64,000 bases of DNA from Bolinopsis microptera. Lineage: Eukaryota > Ctenophora > Tentaculata > Lobata > Bolinopsidae. The notes under the pieces were generated by a model. That model was not told the DNA's origin. It saw only the letters and a program-made list of their open reading frames with translations, and ran no database searches. A program made the translations under genes and the position numbers. Where the stretch lies: positions 496,001 to 560,000 of the forward strand of contig NC_087073.1 in assembly GCF_026151205.1 (NCBI RefSeq), read 5' to 3'. The number at the start of each line of letters is the position of its first letter. Within the stretch, counting starts at the first letter, position 1. Below, in pieces: positions 14,591-26,100 of this stretch.

Positions 14591-14730
14591 TTAACAATCC
14601 CCGCTAATTACCCCCACCAAGACCCAACACGCTGTGTTGTACACGAATTAAATCATCTCTCCGAGCTCTTCTTCTTGATAATAAAATATTGCAACTTTTA
14701 AGTTCCTGGCTTTCTGCCAGTGGACGATCC

Positions 14731-14776
14731 ATTAGCCGTATTGTCACCACTACATTAGCCGTATTGTCACCACTAC
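14731..14776. repeat. 23-bp tandem duplication beside the exon 6 donor
   Basis: Two identical 23-bp copies (14731-14753 and 14754-14776), each beginning ATTAGCCGTATTGTC. The second copy ends three bases from the GT of the exon 6 splice donor (plus positions 14779-14780), so the duplication is intronic and very close to the splice site. The rest of 14591-14730 shows nothing recognisable. Confidence 0.9.
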
Positions 14777-14780
14777 ATAC

Positions 14781-14895
14781 CATGTTTGGCATCGACTGAG
14801 TGCACACATTTGACTACCAAGTGCGAATTGGTATCTTCTTTGTAGTTGATGAACACTAGCAGGAGCTCCAGACATCCCTTTACTAGCATTATCGA
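14781..14895 (-). CDS. FHOD: FHOD-like formin, coding exon 6 (FH3 region)
   Basis: The exon is 115 nt: 38 codons plus one base (phase 1 out). The acceptor reads ATTTCAG and the donor is GTATGT. It encodes IMLVKGCLELLLVF, INYKEDTN and LVVKCVHSVDAKHG, matching the FH3 armadillo helices after QWLY in FHOD proteins (family form VVKTALKLLLVFVEYSE). Incoming phase 0 agrees with exon 5. A longer minus-strand frame overlaps this region but is out of phase with the exon. The next exon is not visible; the 43-bp array follows. Confidence 0.88.
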
Positions 14896-14994
14896 CTGAA
14901 ATTATTTTACATCAAATGTTAAATTTTGAAAGGAGGACCGTTCTGACTTCTGATTTCAGTTATTTACACTGTCAATAAATATCAAATATCCATT

Positions 14995-15021
14995 GTCAAT
15001 ACGAGCGCCGCTCGTATTGAC
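14995..15021. repeat. 27-bp palindrome in intron 5
   Basis: GTCAATACGAGCG (14995-15007) and its exact reverse complement (15009-15021) are separated by one base. It could form a cruciform or hairpin, or be the terminus of a small DNA transposon. Confidence 0.9.
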
Positions 15022-15089
15022 CTATTTTTGATAAGAGCGGCGGTTATACGTTTAGAATTTCCAAAGTCCTTCAGAAAATGCAAAAGAAA

Positions 15090-15232
15090 ACCGCACAATT
15101 CCCGCACAAATTTCGAAAAAATCGTCGCACATTTGCCGCATAATTGGTAAAAATTTACCGCACCTTACCGCACATTTTACCTTTATAGTCGGGTGCGGTA
15201 CCGCGTAATTTCGATTTTTTTACCGCACCTAA
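15090..15232. repeat. cluster of CCGCAC-type motifs in intron 5
   Basis: CCGCACAA, CCCGCACAAA, CGTCGCACA, GCCGCATAA, ACCGCACC, ACCGCACA, an inverted GGTGCGG and TACCGCACC occur within about 140 bp of AT-rich DNA. Dense subterminal motif clusters are typical of DNA-transposon ends, where transposase binds. No transposase ORF or matching partner end was found nearby. Confidence 0.6.
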
Positions 15233-15290
15233 TATGTGCCTCTGACGAGCGGGATTTAAATACTCTATTTAATTCTATCTAATAGTTATA

Positions 15291-15755
15291 AGTGCTCCTT
15301 CATAAAGTTTAAAGGTAGTGGGGTTGTAAAACAGAGCACTACCGTGACAAATTACCGTTAGTGATACTGACATTTCAACAGCCATTAGTGTTATAAAATT
15401 TTGCTGTTGTAATTTCCGAGAGGCGGCTGATGGAACATCAAACGAATTTTATTATCAGCAACTAACGATTAATGGGGGGGGGGGGGGGAGAGAGGGCCGA
15501 GGGGGGGGGGACATGTCCCCCATTAATGAACTAGCGATATCATTTATTATCAAAGATTAAAGCTCCATGAATGTGATTAGCCTTACTTCCTTGCGTCTAC
15601 ATATCAAAGAGTAGATATTTTACCAATCCAATTAGCACTTAATTATCCAATTAACGGGATATTAGTTCTGAGCACCTGTCCGAAAGGGAATAAGACTAAT
15701 TCCCCTGGGAGCTGGGTGAAGACAGGCCGCACTGTACAAGTGCTCCTTCATAAAG
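15291..15755. repeat. two spaced copies of a 17-bp direct repeat
   Basis: AGTGCTCCTTCATAAAG occurs at 15291-15307 and again at 15739-15755; a weaker version (ATGCTCCTATATAAAG) follows at about 15940. Between them lies unremarkable intronic sequence plus the foldback at 15468. The remainder of intron 5 shows no coding signal. Confidence 0.7.
15468..15527. repeat. G-rich foldback
   Basis: ATTAATGGGGG (15468-15478) and CCCCCATTAAT (15517-15527) are exact inverted repeats enclosing long G runs, about 17 then 11 consecutive G. The G runs could form a quadruplex on the plus strand; their exact length is likely uncertain in the assembly. Confidence 0.8.
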
Positions 15756-16469
15756 ATATATGTTACCGCAGTTTAATATTAATACAGCTAGTGTGTAGTA
15801 GAAATTTACATTGCAAGATTGGATTGTTATTCATGACTGTAAATAGTTGAGCTAGGATGTGTTTTAATTGTTGTTATTGCTTCAGGGATCAAATTTTATG
15901 ATCTGATTAAGACGAGAGCAAATCTGTGTCATGAGATGAGATGCTCCTATATAAAGATTAGCGAGTATAGATAACTGTAAGTCTGAATAATTAACAGTTC
16001 CTTAGTGTAATTCCTGATGTGAAATATAATTGTAAATGAGATTCCTTGTATGTATTGTCCACACGAACTCATGAAATCTCTTTAATAATGTAATATTTGG
16101 AGGTTATGTGAGACTGAGATTAAGTTATTTATGTGCAGACTACCGATCTGCTCACACCTTGCCCATTATATTATTAAATCAACATGTTATGTAATTCAGA
16201 ATTCGGTAATATTAAGTATAAAATAACTGTAGATGGTTTCTGAGATCTAAGGAAAACAGTGAATCTCAACTTAAAAGAATATGTTACTTATAAAATAAGC
16301 TCTATTGAATCGAGCACTACTTTAAACAAGAGTTTGACCAATCAGCAGTGTAGTTTCACCACGCACACGCCTTTTTAAGTCTCTTTTCTTGGAGGGACGT
16401 TCTGGAAAAATATAACAGGTACAAAAATCTGTGCTTTTAAGCAAAAGGACGTGCTAATGGTCTTCTTAC

Positions 16470-16573
16470 CTTGTTTCCGTATTTAGTGATAAGAACGTAG
16501 AGCCACTGTATAGTGCGGTGGTGTTTTATGATTCCCTGCATTCCATCCACATACACCATAACCTCTCCCAGCG
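16470..16573 (-). CDS. FHOD: FHOD-like formin, coding exon 5 (FH3 region)
   Basis: The exon is 104 nt: two bases completing a codon, then 34 codons (phase 0 out). The acceptor reads ATATTTCAG and the donor is GTAAGA. Joined to the G left by exon 4 it starts with Ala and encodes LGEVMVYVDGMQGI and RTIQWLYVLITKYGNK. This corresponds to the FHOD FH3 segment RALGQIMLYVDGM...TIQWLY. The exact phase fit across the 13.4-kb intron 4 is strong evidence that it belongs to the same gene as exon 4. Confidence 0.92.
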
Positions 16574-17392
16574 CTGAAATATTGCATATACTTATTGGAG
16601 TAGATTACTCGATGCTGAAGGGTGAATCTTGTCCTTGAAATATTGCTAAAATATAAAACAATTAGAGTATTGAAATGAGGTGTATTTCAATATAACATTA
16701 ATTCCTGTCATTCCACATAATAATAATCGTACTTCTTATATAGCAGTAATAGATGAATAACATATACAAGGAGTGATAGTGTGCAATGTTGGATTAATCC
16801 AGGGGCGTGTCGTGATAATGTTTATGATTCACATAATATTTTAATGGATATGAAATAGTTTAGAGGAGACATGTATGGATGAGTTTCCTGCATATTATAG
16901 GTTTTATAATAGTTTTACAAGTAAAATATTATATTAATAGTTGTAGGAGAAAAAGATAATGCTTCACTTATACAGTATAGAACTACCAGTAACTTTTACA
17001 GAATGAAGTCTAGACGAATAAATGGATAAAAAGTTAGCCAAGAAGTACATATAACATACAATAACATATTACAATAACATCTTTACAAGAAACACCCAGT
17101 ACAATAATGCCAAACGGCCCTCTAAACAGATGTTTAGAGACACAATTATGGAGTAAAACTTTGGTCTCAAAATTTCGAATGAGTATAATTTATTTTATAA
17201 TTTCTTTTAAAATTAACACACTTCCGAGTTTGTTAAGGTCACCAAGGCAAGCATGTTGACGTTACAGTTACTATGAAATCAAGTTTATGGACATAATGCG
17301 AGAGCCCTGCATCCTATATCCTGAATAGTTTATTAGAGGGGAGAAATAGGGCTCAGTGTTTCCACAGAGCACCCAGAATGTTTGAACTACTT
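16574..17392. other. intron 4, distal part, no recognisable feature
   Basis: AT-rich sequence of intron 4 with no ORF, repeat array or RNA gene that I can support. Confidence 0.5.
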
Positions 17393-17548
17393 TCCGGACA
17401 TTCTGGGCATAATACATTCCGGACATAATATGTACATTCCGGACATAATATGTACATTCCGGACATAGTACATTCCGGACATAGTACATTACGGACATCA
17501 TACATTCCGGACATAGTACATTACGGACATATGTACATTCCAAACATC
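17393..17548. repeat. minisatellite with core ACATTCCGGACATA
   Basis: About eight copies of a core ACATTCCGGACAT(A/C), or ACATTACGGACAT, separated by short linkers (ATATGT, GT), giving periods of about 16 to 20 bp. It lies in intron 4. A 90-codon minus-strand frame through it is a repeat artefact. Confidence 0.85.
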
Positions 17549-17871
17549 ATGATATACAACTCAATTTTTCAGCAGTTACAGATAAAACCGTCATGCTTTA
17601 CACCCTTAAATTAGATTTAAACTCAATTACTTGATAGAAAGAGGATAATTTGATATGCCCAGCACGATGCAAAATAGCGGGGTTCTTATTTCCACTACAC
17701 GTTAAATTTTGCAGATGTATTTATCATGATCAGACAATACGTTCCTTTCGAAACACTTCTCGTCCATAGGACTGTAATTTTACTGTTATTTAAATGTTCG
17801 CGAAAAGGGTAAGAAAAACAAATTCAAAGAAATATTGATGTTTAATATTCAGATATGTCTACTTGATTAAC

Positions 17872-18024
17872 CAACGTCAAAATCTCTCCTAGTAACCATG
17901 GTTACACTACTAGTTACCATGGTTACCATGGTTACACTGCTAGTTACCATGGTTACCTACACTAGTAACCATGGTTACACTACTAGTTACCATGGTTACT
18001 ACACTAGTAACAACGTCAAAATCT
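17872..18024. repeat. CCATGG-palindrome array between direct repeats
   Basis: The 14-mer CAACGTCAAAATCT occurs at 17872-17885 and 18011-18024. Between them are repeated blocks built from GTTACCATGGTTAC, AGTAACCATGGTTAC and CTACTAG. GTAACCATGGTTAC is a perfect palindrome. This is one of several intronic loci where an array is sandwiched between copies of its own flank. Confidence 0.9.
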
Positions 18025-18213
18025 TCAGGTTGTCACAGAGGTTAGAATGATAATATTTGTATTATCATATCCCTTCTAGAGAATGTACTGTAGTATTATC
18101 CTTGTTAAATACAGGTAATATTATAACATGAGCAGTGTAATTATCTAATTATACGTGTGGGCCAGCTGGTTGATCTCTGGAATGTGTAATCTTACTATAT
18201 ATCAAGCGAGACG

Positions 18214-18241
<28 letters not shown>
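18214..18241. repeat. (AT)n microsatellite
   Basis: About 14 AT dinucleotides in intron 4. Confidence 0.95.
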
Positions 18242-18244
<3 letters not shown>

Positions 18245-18500
18245 AACCATTTTACTGACACCTCAGCATCTTTCCGCAAAAACCGTAAATGATATACAAC
18301 TTAAACTATTTTACTGGTTCGAATGCTTTAATGGCCTTCAAATCAGCATGAAATAATAAAAAATTGGCCAAAGAATAAGAATTTTAGTGCCCAAAATCTG
18401 GACCCCCAATTGGTGTCAAAAACGCGAATTAAATGAATAATACTCATTTTAGTCTCTTGAGTCTTGCCACCACTATAGGGTTAGACGGGTTCCTGCTAGT

Positions 18501-18725
18501 ATGTGTAATATGTGTAATATGTGTAATATGTGTAATATGTGTAATATGTGTAATATGTGTAATATGTGTAATATGTGTAATATGTGTAATATGTGTAATA
18601 TGCGTAATATGTGTAATATGTGTAATATGTGTAATATGTGTAATATGTGTAATATGTGTAATATGCGTAATATGTGTAATATGTGTAATATGTGTAATAT
18701 GTGTAATATGTGTAATATGTGTAAT
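18501..18725. repeat. 9-bp minisatellite (ATGTGTAAT)n
   Basis: Twenty-five 9-bp units with two single-base variants (GTGTAAT to GCGTAAT near 18603 and 18665). Because 9 is a multiple of three, open frames run through both strands; none is a credible gene. Confidence 0.97.
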
Positions 18726-18822
18726 CACGACACAAAGCAGTACTCGACCTGCTCCCCCAAACGGTCTTTTGTAATTATAATAACCCAGGAGTTTAAGCGT
18801 TTAAAACGTCTGACCTGGAGCC

Positions 18823-18886
18823 GAGCCAGGTTACTACTGATCCAGGTTACTACTGAGCCAGGTTACTACTGAGCCAGGTTATTGTT
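18823..18886. repeat. 16-bp tandem repeat (GAGCCAGGTTACTACT)
   Basis: Four units of 16 bp, the second with GATCC in place of GAGCC and the last diverged (TTATTGTT). It contains the CCAGGTTAC core that recurs in the 8-bp arrays elsewhere in the introns. Confidence 0.9.
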
Positions 18887-19081
18887 GGGCTGTGAAATGA
18901 GATTCCAGGGCACCAAACACTAGTATTTACTATTCAGTACCCAGACTGTAGCTACGAAGCTGAGAGGGTATTTATATTGTGGGGGCAATGTGTTATACAC
19001 TAGAGGACAATGTACCGTAATCAGAGGATATTGAGTTGTGTGTCAGGATGGAATGTTAATAATGTTACACTCGGCCCGGGA

Positions 19082-19219
19082 GGTCACGTGTCTCATTACC
19101 ATGGTCACGTGCCTCATTACCATGGTCACGTGCCTCATTGCCATGGTCACGTGCCTCATTACCATGGTCACGTGCCTCATTACCATGGTCACGTGCCTCA
19201 TTACCATGGTCACATGACC
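19082..19219. repeat. 21-bp tandem repeat with CACGTG and CCATGG
   Basis: Six 21-bp units plus a partial one, each holding GGTCACGTG and CTCATTACCAT. Each unit contains two palindromes, CACGTG (canonical E-box) and ACCATGGT. It abuts the 39-bp array. Confidence 0.95.
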
Positions 19220-19249
19220 GGTGGTTCCATAGGATTACACAGTGATACA

Positions 19250-21931
19250 GGTGACGTGGAGTGGTGTTCTGGAAACGTATTGATAGCAGGTGACGTGGTG
19301 TGGTGTTCTGGAAACGTATTGATAGCAGGTGACGTGGTGTGGTGTTCTGGAAACGTATTGATAGCAGGTGACGTGGTGTGGTGTTCTGGAAACGTATTGA
19401 TAGCAGGTGACGTGGAGTGGTGTTCTGGAAACGTATTGATAGCAGGTGACGTGGAGTGGTGTTCTGGAAACGTATTGATAGCAGGTGACGTGGAGTGGTG
19501 TTCTGGAAACGTATTGATAGCAGGTGACGTGGAGTGGTGTTCTGGAAACGTATTGATAGCAGGTGACGTGGTGTGGTGTTCTGGAAACGTATTGATAGCA
19601 GGTGACGTGGTGTGGTGTTCTGGAAACGTATTGATAGCAGGTGACGTGGTGTGGTGTTCTGGAAACGTATTGATAGCAGGTGACGTGGAGTGGTGTTCTG
19701 GAAACGTATTGATAGCAGGTGACGTGGTGTGGTGTTCTGGAAACGTATTGATAGCAGGTGACGTGGTGTGGTGTTCTGGAAACGTATTGATAGCAGGTGA
19801 CGTGGAGTGGTGTTCTGGAAACGTATTGATAGCAGGTGACGTGGAGTGGTGTTCTGGAAACGTATTGATAGCAGGTGACGTGGAGTGGTGTTCTGGAAAC
19901 GTATTGATAGCAGGTGACGTGGAGTGGTGTTCTGGAAACGTATTGATAGCAGGTGACGTGGTGTGGTGTTCTGGAAACGTATTGATAGCAGGTGACGTGG
20001 AGTGGTGTTCTGGAAACGTATTGATAGCAGGTGACGTGGAGTGGTGTTCTGGAAACGTATTGATAGCAGGTGACGTGGAGTGGTGTTCTGGAAACGTATT
20101 GATAGCAGGTGACGTGGAGTGGTGTTCTGGAAACGTATTGATAGCAGGTGACGTGGAGTGGTGTTCTGGAAACGTATTGATAGCAGGTGACGTGGTGTGG
20201 TGTTCTGGAAACGTATTGATAGCAGGTGACGTGGAGTGGTGTTCTGGAAACGTATTGATAGCAGGTGACGTGGTGTGGTGTTCTGGAAACGTATTGATAG
20301 CAGGTGACGTGGTGTGGTGTTCTGGAAACGTATTGATAGCAGGTGACGTGGTGTGGTGTTCTGGAAACGTATTGATAGCAGGTGACGTGGAGTGGTGTTC
20401 TGGAAACGTATTGATAGCAGGTGACGTGGTGTGGTGTTCTGGAAACGTATTGATAGCAGGTGACGTGGTGTGGTGTTCTGGAAACGTATTGATAGCAGGT
20501 GACGTGGTGTGGTGTTCTGGAAACGTATTGATAGCAGGTGACGTGGAGTGGTGTTCTGGAAACGTATTGATAGCAGGTGACGTGGAGTGGTGTTCTGGAA
20601 ACGTATTGATAGCAGGTGACGTGGAGTGGTGTTCTGGAAACGTATTGATAGCAGGTGACGTGGAGTGGTGTTCTGGAAACGTATTGATAGCAGGTGACGT
20701 GGAGTGGTGTTCTGGAAACGTATTGATAGCAGGTGACGTGGAGTGGTGTTCTGGAAACGTATTGATAGCAGGTGACGTGGAGTGGTGTTCTGGAAACGTA
20801 TTGATAGCAGGTGACGTGGAGTGGTGTTCTGGAAACGTATTGATAGCAGGTGACGTGGAGTGGTGTTCTGGAAACGTATTGATAGCAGGTGACGTGGAGT
20901 GGTGTTCTGGAAACGTATTGATAGCAGGTGACGTGGAGTGGTGTTCTGGAAACGTATTGATAGCAGGTGACGTGGTGTGGTGTTCTGGAAACGTATTGAT
21001 AGCAGGTGACGTGGAGTGGTGTTCTGGAAACGTATTGATAGCAGGTGACGTGGAGTGGTGTTCTGGAAACGTATTGATAGCAGGTGACGTGGAGTGGTGT
21101 TCTGGAAACGTATTGATAGCAGGTGACGTGGAGTGGTGTTCTGGAAACGTATTGATAGCAGGTGACGTGGTGTGGTGTTCTGGAAACGTATTGATAGCAG
21201 GTGACGTGGAGTGGTGTTCTGGAAACGTATTGATAGCAGGTGACGTGGTGTGGTGTTCTGGAAACGTATTGATAGCAGGTGACGTGGTGTGGTGTTCTGG
21301 AAACGTATTGATAGCAGGTGACGTGGTGTGGTGTTCTGGAAACGTATTGATAGCAGGTGACGTGGAGTGGTGTTCTGGAAACGTATTGATAGCAGGTGAC
21401 GTGGTGTGGTGTTCTGGAAACGTATTGATAGCAGGTGACGTGGAGTGGTGTTCTGGAAACGTATTGATAGCAGGTGACGTGGTGTGGTGTTCTGGAAACG
21501 TATTGATAGCAGGTGACGTGGTGTGGTGTTCTGGAAACGTATTGATAGCAGGTGACGTGGAGTGGTGTTCTGGAAACGTATTGATAGCAGGTGACGTGGA
21601 GTGGTGTTCTGGAAACGTATTGATAGCAGGTGACGTGGTGTGGTGTTCTGGAAACGTATTGATAGCAGGTGACGTGGTGTGGTGTTCTGGAAACGTATTG
21701 ATAGCAGGTGACGTGGAGTGGTGTTCTGGAAACGTATTGATAGCAGGTGACGTGGTGTGGTGTTCTGGAAACGTATTGATAGCAGGTGACGTGGAGTGGT
21801 GTTCTGGAAACGTATTGATAGCAGGTGACGTGGTGTGGTGTTCTGGAAACGTATTGATAGCAGGTGACGTGGTGTGGTGTTCTGGAAACGTATTGATAGC
21901 AGGTGACGTGGAGTGGTGTTCTGGAAACGTA
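19250..21931. repeat. highly uniform 39-bp array (69 units)
   Basis: Sixty-eight complete 39-bp units and a truncated last one, all in exact register with no indel. Each begins GGTGACGTGG and contains GGTGTTCTGGAAACGTATTG. By eye the only variable base is the 11th of each unit: A in 40 units and T in 29. Thirty-nine is divisible by three, so long open frames appear on both strands (for example plus 19010-21943); they are by-products. The array lies in intron 4 of the FHOD-like gene. Confidence 0.98.
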
Positions 21932-22310
21932 GAATTGGTATAATCTGAAACGATTGATAAGGTGATATGGTGTTCCAAACATGATCATTGGTGTGTAATG
22001 TTGAAAACGGGTTTTGTAGAGGTGACTGGAGTGTTCAAAGATATCATAAGCAAACTGAAGCTTGGGTTCTGAAAGAAATGTCATGTTACCATGTGATCTG
22101 AAACGAAAAGCAGGGCTTTGGTGTTCTTACATTGATAAGGACTGAGTTTTTGAACATTGATCAGTGATATGGTGTTCCCCAACGTATTGACACCAGGTCG
22201 AGTATGGGTCTGACACGAGAAAAGAGCCGGATCAAATTTATCAATGACGGGGTGGAGTTTGAACATTGATAGGGGACGTGGTTGGTATTCTGGAAACGAA
22301 TGATTTAAAA
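21932..22310. repeat. degenerate edge of the 39-bp array
   Basis: Recognisable but scrambled pieces of the unit (GGTGATATGGTGTTCC, GATTGATAAGG, GGGGACGTGGTTGG), with insertions and substitutions. It forms the transition to the spacer at 22311. Confidence 0.75.
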
Positions 22311-23160
22311 TTCTAACCCATTAGATCAGTGCACCTATTCAATTTGATTTATAAAATTATGTTGATTTGGGAACCGTATATCTATACCTGTCTAAATACT
22401 GATGTGATTAGTAAGTTTGGGAAAAATGAAATCAGGGCACAAGAGCTCGGAATCAATCAAAGAAGGGTTTTGAACCACAATATAACGCTAATATCTTACC
22501 AAGACTTTTCATAGACTACAAAACCCAACTTCTTGTTTATTAAACAATTGATCTTCTGATATGGAATGCCGACATGCACACCTTGTTCAAAGACAGTTAT
22601 TAATTTTGCTAGTCGTTTAAACAAAGCGTAACGATTCTCTGTCTTAGACGTTGCTTGCATGATTAAACGGCCCATCTAGGAATTTTTAATAAACATATTT
22701 TTTTTATAATCCATTACTCTGTAACTAATTTGCCCCTTCACACTAGTAAACCCCATTCTTTCTTTATAACAACCCACACAACGCGTAAGCAGTAACGTGG
22801 AGTGACGTGGGTAATTATAGGGTGTTTTATAAAAATATTTTTTAATTATGTATTTGTTGTTATGTACGTTAAGTTTGGAGAGGGCAAGAAGATGTATGAA
22901 TTTAAATTTGTTCTTTGTTATTTTTTTTAATGATTTTATGTAGGGGCGGGACCAAGTTATTTGGTCTTACCCCGTGTTTTTGGTTTTAGCCGAAATAAAA
23001 TTTTTTCTTTGATGTTTTTACATATTGTTTCCACCCCCTATCTGGTGTTGTATCATGAAAATTTTTTTTAGCTCTCTTTTTTTCCCTTTTTTGCTTCACA
23101 GGGGATTTTGGGCTTTTTATTGAAAAACTGTAATCATTGATTAAATTTAGAATTTTGAAA
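22311..23160. repeat. spacer resembling 28000-28555
   Basis: The part 22311-22800 can be followed along 28000-28555: shared landmarks in the same order include ATATAACGCTAATATC, TTGATCTTC, CGACATGCA and CTTGTTCAAA, then ATAATCC and ACTAGTAA. It reads like a noisy second copy. The part 22800-23160 is T-rich and unassigned. Confidence 0.7.
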
Positions 23161-26100
23161 TAAAAAAAAAAATTTATAGCGGGAGACTGGGGTGGGGGTT
23201 CGGGAAAAGTATTGATCAGGAACGTGGTTGGTGTTCTGGAAAAGTTTGATAGAGGTACGTGGGGTGGGGTTTGGAAACGTATTGAAAAAATACTGGTTTG
23301 GGTTTTGGAAAAGTATTGTAGCAGGGACGTGGTGTGGGGGTTTGGAAACTAAGGGGGAAAAACAGGGGACGTGGGTTTGGTGTTTTTGGGAAAAATATTT
23401 TAAGCGGTGACGTGGGGGGGTGTTCGGAAACTTTGATAGCAGGGGACGTGGGTGTGGGTTCTGGAAACTATTGAAAGCAGGGACGTGGTGTGGGTTCTGG
23501 GAAAAGTATTGAAAACAGGGGGACGTGGTTGGTTTCTGAAAAGATTGATACGGGGACTGGATAGTTTCTGGAAAAATATTGATGGGGGGACGTGGTGGGT
23601 GTTTGGAAAGTATTTTACAGTGACGTGGATTGGGGTTTTTTGGAAACGATTATACGGGGACGGGGGTGGGGTTTTTGGAAACGATTATAGAGGGGGAGTG
23701 ATGGGGTTTTTGGAAACGTATTGATAGAGTACTGGTGGGTTTTCGGAAAAGTAGAAGCAGGGGGACGTTGATGTTTCGGAAAGTATTGATAGCGGACGGG
23801 GGTTTGGGGTTTTTTAAAATATTGATCAGGTGAGTGGATGGGTTTTTAAACGTTGATAGCAGGTGACTGGTTTGGGGGTTCTGGAAAAATTTTACATGAC
23901 GGGGGGGTTTTGGAAACATTGAAGCAGGTACGTGAGTGGTTTTCGGGAAAAGTAAGATACAGGCTGGAGTGGGGTTTGGAAACGTATTATACTGACGTGG
24001 TGTGGTTTTTGGCGGCCCTTTGGGAAAAGTGAGGGGGTTGTGGTGTTTTTGGAAACTATTGATCAGTGCTGGGGTGGGTTTTTTGGGAAAAGTATTGATA
24101 CAGGGGACGTTTGGTTGGTGTTTTTGGAAACGATTTTAGCAGGGGAAATGGGGGGGTGTCTGGGAAAAGAAATTTTTAAAAAGGGGGAAGGGGGTGGGGT
24201 TTTTGGGAAAAGATTAAGGTGACGTGGGTGGTTTCGGAAAAAAATTGATAGCAGGGGACGGGATGGGGTTTTTGGAAAAGTAAGATAGCAGGTGACTGAG
24301 TTGGGTTTTCTGGAAAAAGAATTTTATAGCAGGGGGCGTGGAGGGGTTTTTAAAAGTATTGTAGAGGTACGTTTTGGGGGGGTTTTTGGAAACGATTTAA
24401 GCAGGGGCGTTTGGGGGGTGTTCTGGAAACTAAAATTTATAGCAGGGGGACTTTGGGTTGGGTTCTGGAAACGATTGATAGCAGGGGACGGTGGGTGGGT
24501 TCCCGGAAACTATTGATAGCCGGTACGTTGGTGGTGTTTCTGGAACGATTGATAGCATGACGTGGTGGGGGGTTTGAAACTATTAAAACAGGGGACGTGG
24601 ATGGGTTTTAAAGTATTGAAGCGTGACGTGGATGGGTTCTGGAAACGTATTTATAAGGGGACGGGGTGTTTTCTGGAAACGTATTATACGGTGCGTGGGG
24701 GTGTTCTGGAAAAGATTGAAGCGGAGTGGGGTTTGGGGTTCTGGAAACGATTGATAGCATTTTTGGGGATGGGTGTTTTGGAAACGATTGATAGCAGGGA
24801 AGTGGTTGGGTTTGGAAACGTATTGAAAACAGGGGACGTGGATGGGTTTTTCGGAAACTATTTTTACAGGGGACGGGGGTGTTTTCGGAAAAAGATTTAT
24901 ACAACTATGGTGTTTAAACTATTGAAGAGGGGGACGTGGGGTGGGGTTGGGGAAAGTAAAGATAGCAGTGACGTGGGTGGTGTTCTGGAAACGTTTTGAT
25001 ACAGGTACGTGGGGGTGGTTTTGGAAAAAATAAAGATACATACTGGGGTTTCTGGAAACGTTGATAGCAGGGGACGTGGAGTGGTGTCCTGGAAAAAAGT
25101 ATTGATACAGGACGTGGGTGGTTTTGGGGAAAATGTAGCGTGCTTTGGGGGTGTTCTGGGAAACGTATTAAAACCCGGGGACCCCTGGTTGGTTTTTTCT
25201 GGGAAAATATGGAGCATGACGTGGAGTGGGGTTTTTTTGGAAACGTATTTTTAGCAGGTACGTGGATGGGGTTCGGAAACGTTTTAAGCAGGGACATAGT
25301 GGGGTTCTTTAAACGAATTTTAGCAGTGACGTGGTGTGGGTTTGGAAAGTATGAAAAAGGTACAGGGGGTGGTTTCGGAAACTATTGAAAACAGTGCGGG
25401 AGTGGGTTCTGGAAAAAATTTATACAGGGACTTTTTTGTTTTAAACTATTGAAAGCAGGGGACGTGGTTGGTGTTTGGAAACGATTATCAGGGACTGGAT
25501 TTTCTGAAACGAAAAGATACATGACTTTGGGGGGTTTGGAAAAGTATTGATACAGGGGCTTGGGTGTTCTGGAAATATTTGCAGTACGTGGGTGGTGTTT
25601 GGGAAAGATTGATAGCAGGGACGTAGGGTTGTTCTGGAAACTATTTGATACAGGGGGACTGGGTGGGTTTTTGGAAACTATTTTAGCAGGTGACTGGTTG
25701 GGGTTCTGGAAACGTATTGATAGGGAGTGACGTGGGGTTGGGGTTTTTGGGAAAAATATTGAACAGGGGACGGGGTTGGGTGTTTTGGGAAACGATTTAA
25801 ACAGTCGTGGTTTTGGGTTCTGGGAAACGTTTGAAGCGGTGACGTGGTTTTTGGTTTTAAACTAAATTGATAGGTTGTTTAGTGGTGTTTTGGGGAAAAG
25901 TATTGATAGCAGGTCGTGGGAGTGGTTTCGGAAAAGTATTGATACAGGGACGTGGGGGGTTTTCGGGGAAAATATTGATACATGACGTTGTGGGTTTGGA
26001 ACTATTTAACAGGTGACGTGGGTTTTTCTGGAAACGATTGAAGCTGCCGGGTTTTTGGGTTTCTGGAAAAATTGAAAGCAGGGACGGGGGTTTGCTGGAA

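Noticed and set aside
14604-14807. 67-codon minus-strand ORF
   Set aside because: It overlaps exon 6 in a different frame; the exon 6 frame has clear FHOD similarity and splice sites.
19010-21943. 977-codon open frame and two >900-codon frames on the other strand
   Set aside because: The 39-bp unit is divisible by three and has no stop in these frames, so they are automatic. The array is in a formin intron and has no conserved start or flanking coding signal.
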